A stretch of 64,000 bases of DNA from Edaphocola flava (GTDB taxonomy: Bacteria > Bacteroidota > Bacteroidia > Chitinophagales > Chitinophagaceae): positions 248,001 through 312,000 of the forward strand of contig NZ_SAIQ01000003.1 in NCBI RefSeq assembly GCF_004118155.1, written 5' to 3'. Within the stretch, counting starts at the first letter, position 1, and each line of letters starts with the position of its first letter. Shown here in pieces: positions 62,733 through 64,000 of the stretch. A model generated the notes under the pieces. That model saw only the letters and a list, made by a program, of their open reading frames with translations. It was not told the origin of the DNA and searched no databases. The position numbers were made by a program, and so were the translations under genes.

Positions 62733-63311
62733 ATGAACGCATTTGACACGTTAAAACAAGTTATTGAAGGCCGCAGAACAACCAAACCGGCACAGATGAA
62801 TGGTCAGAAAATATCTGATGAAGATGTAAAAGAAATTCTGGCACTGGCAGACTGGGCGCCTACACATGCCCGCACTGAGCCCTGGCGCTTTTTTGTACTG
62901 AGCGGCGATAACCTGCAGAAATTCTGCGAGCACCATGCCGACCTGTACTGGGCCAATACATCACCTGAAACCCGCACTGAGACTAAAAGAGATGCCTTAC
63001 TGAATATGGGTAGCAAAGCCTCTCACCTGGTTATCTCCCTGATGCGCCGCACACCGGAAGCTAAGATCATTACAGAAGAAGAGTATGCTGCTGTAGCAGC
63101 GGCTACGCAGAATATACTCCTGGGTGCAACTGCCAAAGGCATTGCTTCCTTCTGGAGTACCGGTGGTATGACCCACCACCCGGCTATGAAACTGTACCTG
63201 GAACTGAAAGACGAGGACCTGCTGATGGGCCTGCTTTACCTGGGTTACAGCGATGAGCAGAAAGAAGGTATGCGCAAAATTCCGCTGGATGATAAAATCA
63301 TCTGGGTATAA
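62733..63311 (+). CDS. Nitroreductase-family oxidoreductase
   Basis: From ATG 62733 (MNAFDTLKQVIEGRRT) this is a 192-residue FMN-dependent enzyme with RRTTKPAQMNG, LADWAPTHARTEPWRFFVLSG (span), the FMN-contact NILLGATAKGIASFWSTGG (span) and LGYSDEQK. It is a small nitroreductase of the YdjA-like group. Substrate unknown. The M20 peptidase gene follows 47 bases on. Confidence 0.87.
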   Translation: MNAFDTLKQVIEGRRTTKPAQMNGQKISDEDVKEILALADWAPTHARTEPWRFFVLSGDNLQKFCEHHADLYWANTSPETRTETKRDALLNMGSKASHLVISLMRRTPEAKIITEEEYAAVAAATQNILLGATAKGIASFWSTGGMTHHPAMKLYLELKDEDLLMGLLYLGYSDEQKEGMRKIPLDDKIIWV

Positions 63312-63358
63312 AAAACATTTCATTTAATTACATAATACTCTATAAAAAATTACAAATT

Positions 63359-64000
63359 ATGGAAGCCTGGAAAGCATATTTGGAAGAACATAAAGATCGT
63401 TTCCTGGAAGAATTACTGGACCTGCTGCGTATACCGTCTGTAAGTGCAGACAGTACTTACAAAGAAGATGTGGCCCGCTGTGCGGAAGCCGTAAAAAAAG
63501 CTATGCTGGATGCCGGCTGTGATACTGCCGAGGTATGCCCTACCGATGGACATCCGATCGTATATGGCGAGAAAATGGTAGACCCTGCATTACCTACGGT
63601 GCTGGTATACGGACACTATGATGTGCAACCTGCCGATCCTCTGGACCTTTGGACCAGTGGACCTTTTGAGCCGGTGATCAAAGATGGTAAGATCTATGCA
63701 CGTGGTGCATGCGATGATAAAGGACAGTTCTATATGCACATTAAAGCATTCGAGGTAATGGCCAAAACCAATACCCTGCAATGTAATGTGAAGATGATGA
63801 TCGAAGGTGAGGAAGAAGTAGGTTCTTCAAACCTGGGCAAATTCCTGGAAACACATGTTGATAAGCTGAAAGCAGATATCGTACTGGTTTCTGATACTTC
63901 TATGATCAGTATGGAGCACCCGTCTATCGAGACTGGTCTGCGCGGACTGGCTTACCTGGAAGTGGAAGTAACCGGCCCTAACCGTGACCTGCACAGTGGT
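63359..64000 (+). CDS. M20-family dipeptidase (5' part; continues beyond the window)
   Basis: The ATG at 63359 begins MEAWKAYLEEHKDRFL, and the frame stays open for 214 codons to the window edge. The M20 metal motifs are present: YGHYDVQP, ARGACDDKGQ and MIEGEEEVGSSN. This is the CNDP-like dipeptidase branch of the family. The dimerisation domain and C-terminal metal ligands lie outside the window. Confidence 0.9.
   Translation, partial: MEAWKAYLEEHKDRFLEELLDLLRIPSVSADSTYKEDVARCAEAVKKAMLDAGCDTAEVCPTDGHPIVYGEKMVDPALPTVLVYGHYDVQPADPLDLWTSGPFEPVIKDGKIYARGACDDKGQFYMHIKAFEVMAKTNTLQCNVKMMIEGEEEVGSSNLGKFLETHVDKLKADIVLVSDTSMISMEHPSIETGLRGLAYLEVEVTGPNRDLHSG

Overview
This is a chromosomal segment of a member of the Bacteroidota, most likely Chitinophagales or a close relative. 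The evidence is the repeated TAnnTTTG minus-7 promoter element, ECF sigma/FecR regulation, Porin_10-like, SusC-like and small outer-membrane beta-barrels, a type IX secretion sorting tail, the futalosine menaquinone gene mqnA, an E1 alpha-beta fusion of the branched-chain 2-oxoacid dehydrogenase, and a Bacteroidota-type LeuRS. No phage, transposase or CRISPR array is visible.

Layout. 0-5.3 kb: end of an MFS exporter, an ECF sigma/FecR/STN-barrel trio, an OhrR-Ohr-DUF1304 peroxide operon behind a 46-bp operator, and a metallophosphoesterase. 5.3-8.8 kb: a methyltransferase and a gene-poor stretch that I read as a tandem array of small-RNA genes, with two copies of a dispersed repeat in inverted orientation. 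8.8-14.4 kb: a three-gene signalling operon (sigma-54 response regulator, FIST sensor, PAS-rich hybrid histidine kinase). 14.4-24.6 kb: ALDH7 aldehyde dehydrogenase, a BlaI-BlaR1-outer-membrane receptor operon, patatin lipase, and a Fur-family regulator divergent from a flavin oxidoreductase. 24.7-32.4 kb: an alpha-oxoamine synthase/TetR pair, a Crp-like regulator, an unusual acyl-CoA dehydrogenase and a porin. 32.4-48.6 kb: housekeeping and envelope genes, including rnhA, mqnA, L31, the E1 fusion, cinA, a cobalamin riboswitch with its surface-protein gene, anmK, tRNA-Cys and two Cys-rich micro-ORFs. 48.7-64 kb: leuS, an ArsR/methyltransferase pair, TamB, enolase, a GT14-like glycosyltransferase, a NYN-domain protein, a nitroreductase and the start of an M20 peptidase.

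The most interesting system is at 6.5-14.35 kb. Five intact units (plus one remnant) of about 320-380 bp lie on the minus strand. Each carries, in transcription order, two 15-bp TTC-N9-GAA boxes exactly 5 bp apart, a sigma-54-like -24/-12 promoter 54-55 bp from the boxes, a conserved roughly 180-195 nt body and a rho-independent terminator. The stems covary between units, and G-U wobbles mark the minus strand as the transcribed one. The next gene encodes an NtrC-family sigma-54 activator, followed by a FIST protein and a hybrid kinase. The whole looks like a sensor-kinase-activator circuit driving several sibling sRNAs, similar in logic to LuxO/Qrr of Vibrio but built from different parts. A second candidate is at 46.8-47.2 kb: two related Cys-rich micro-ORFs, each followed by a strong terminator, upstream of tRNA-Cys and genes for a CxxC membrane protein and a NIL-domain protein, which suggests cysteine-dependent attenuation.
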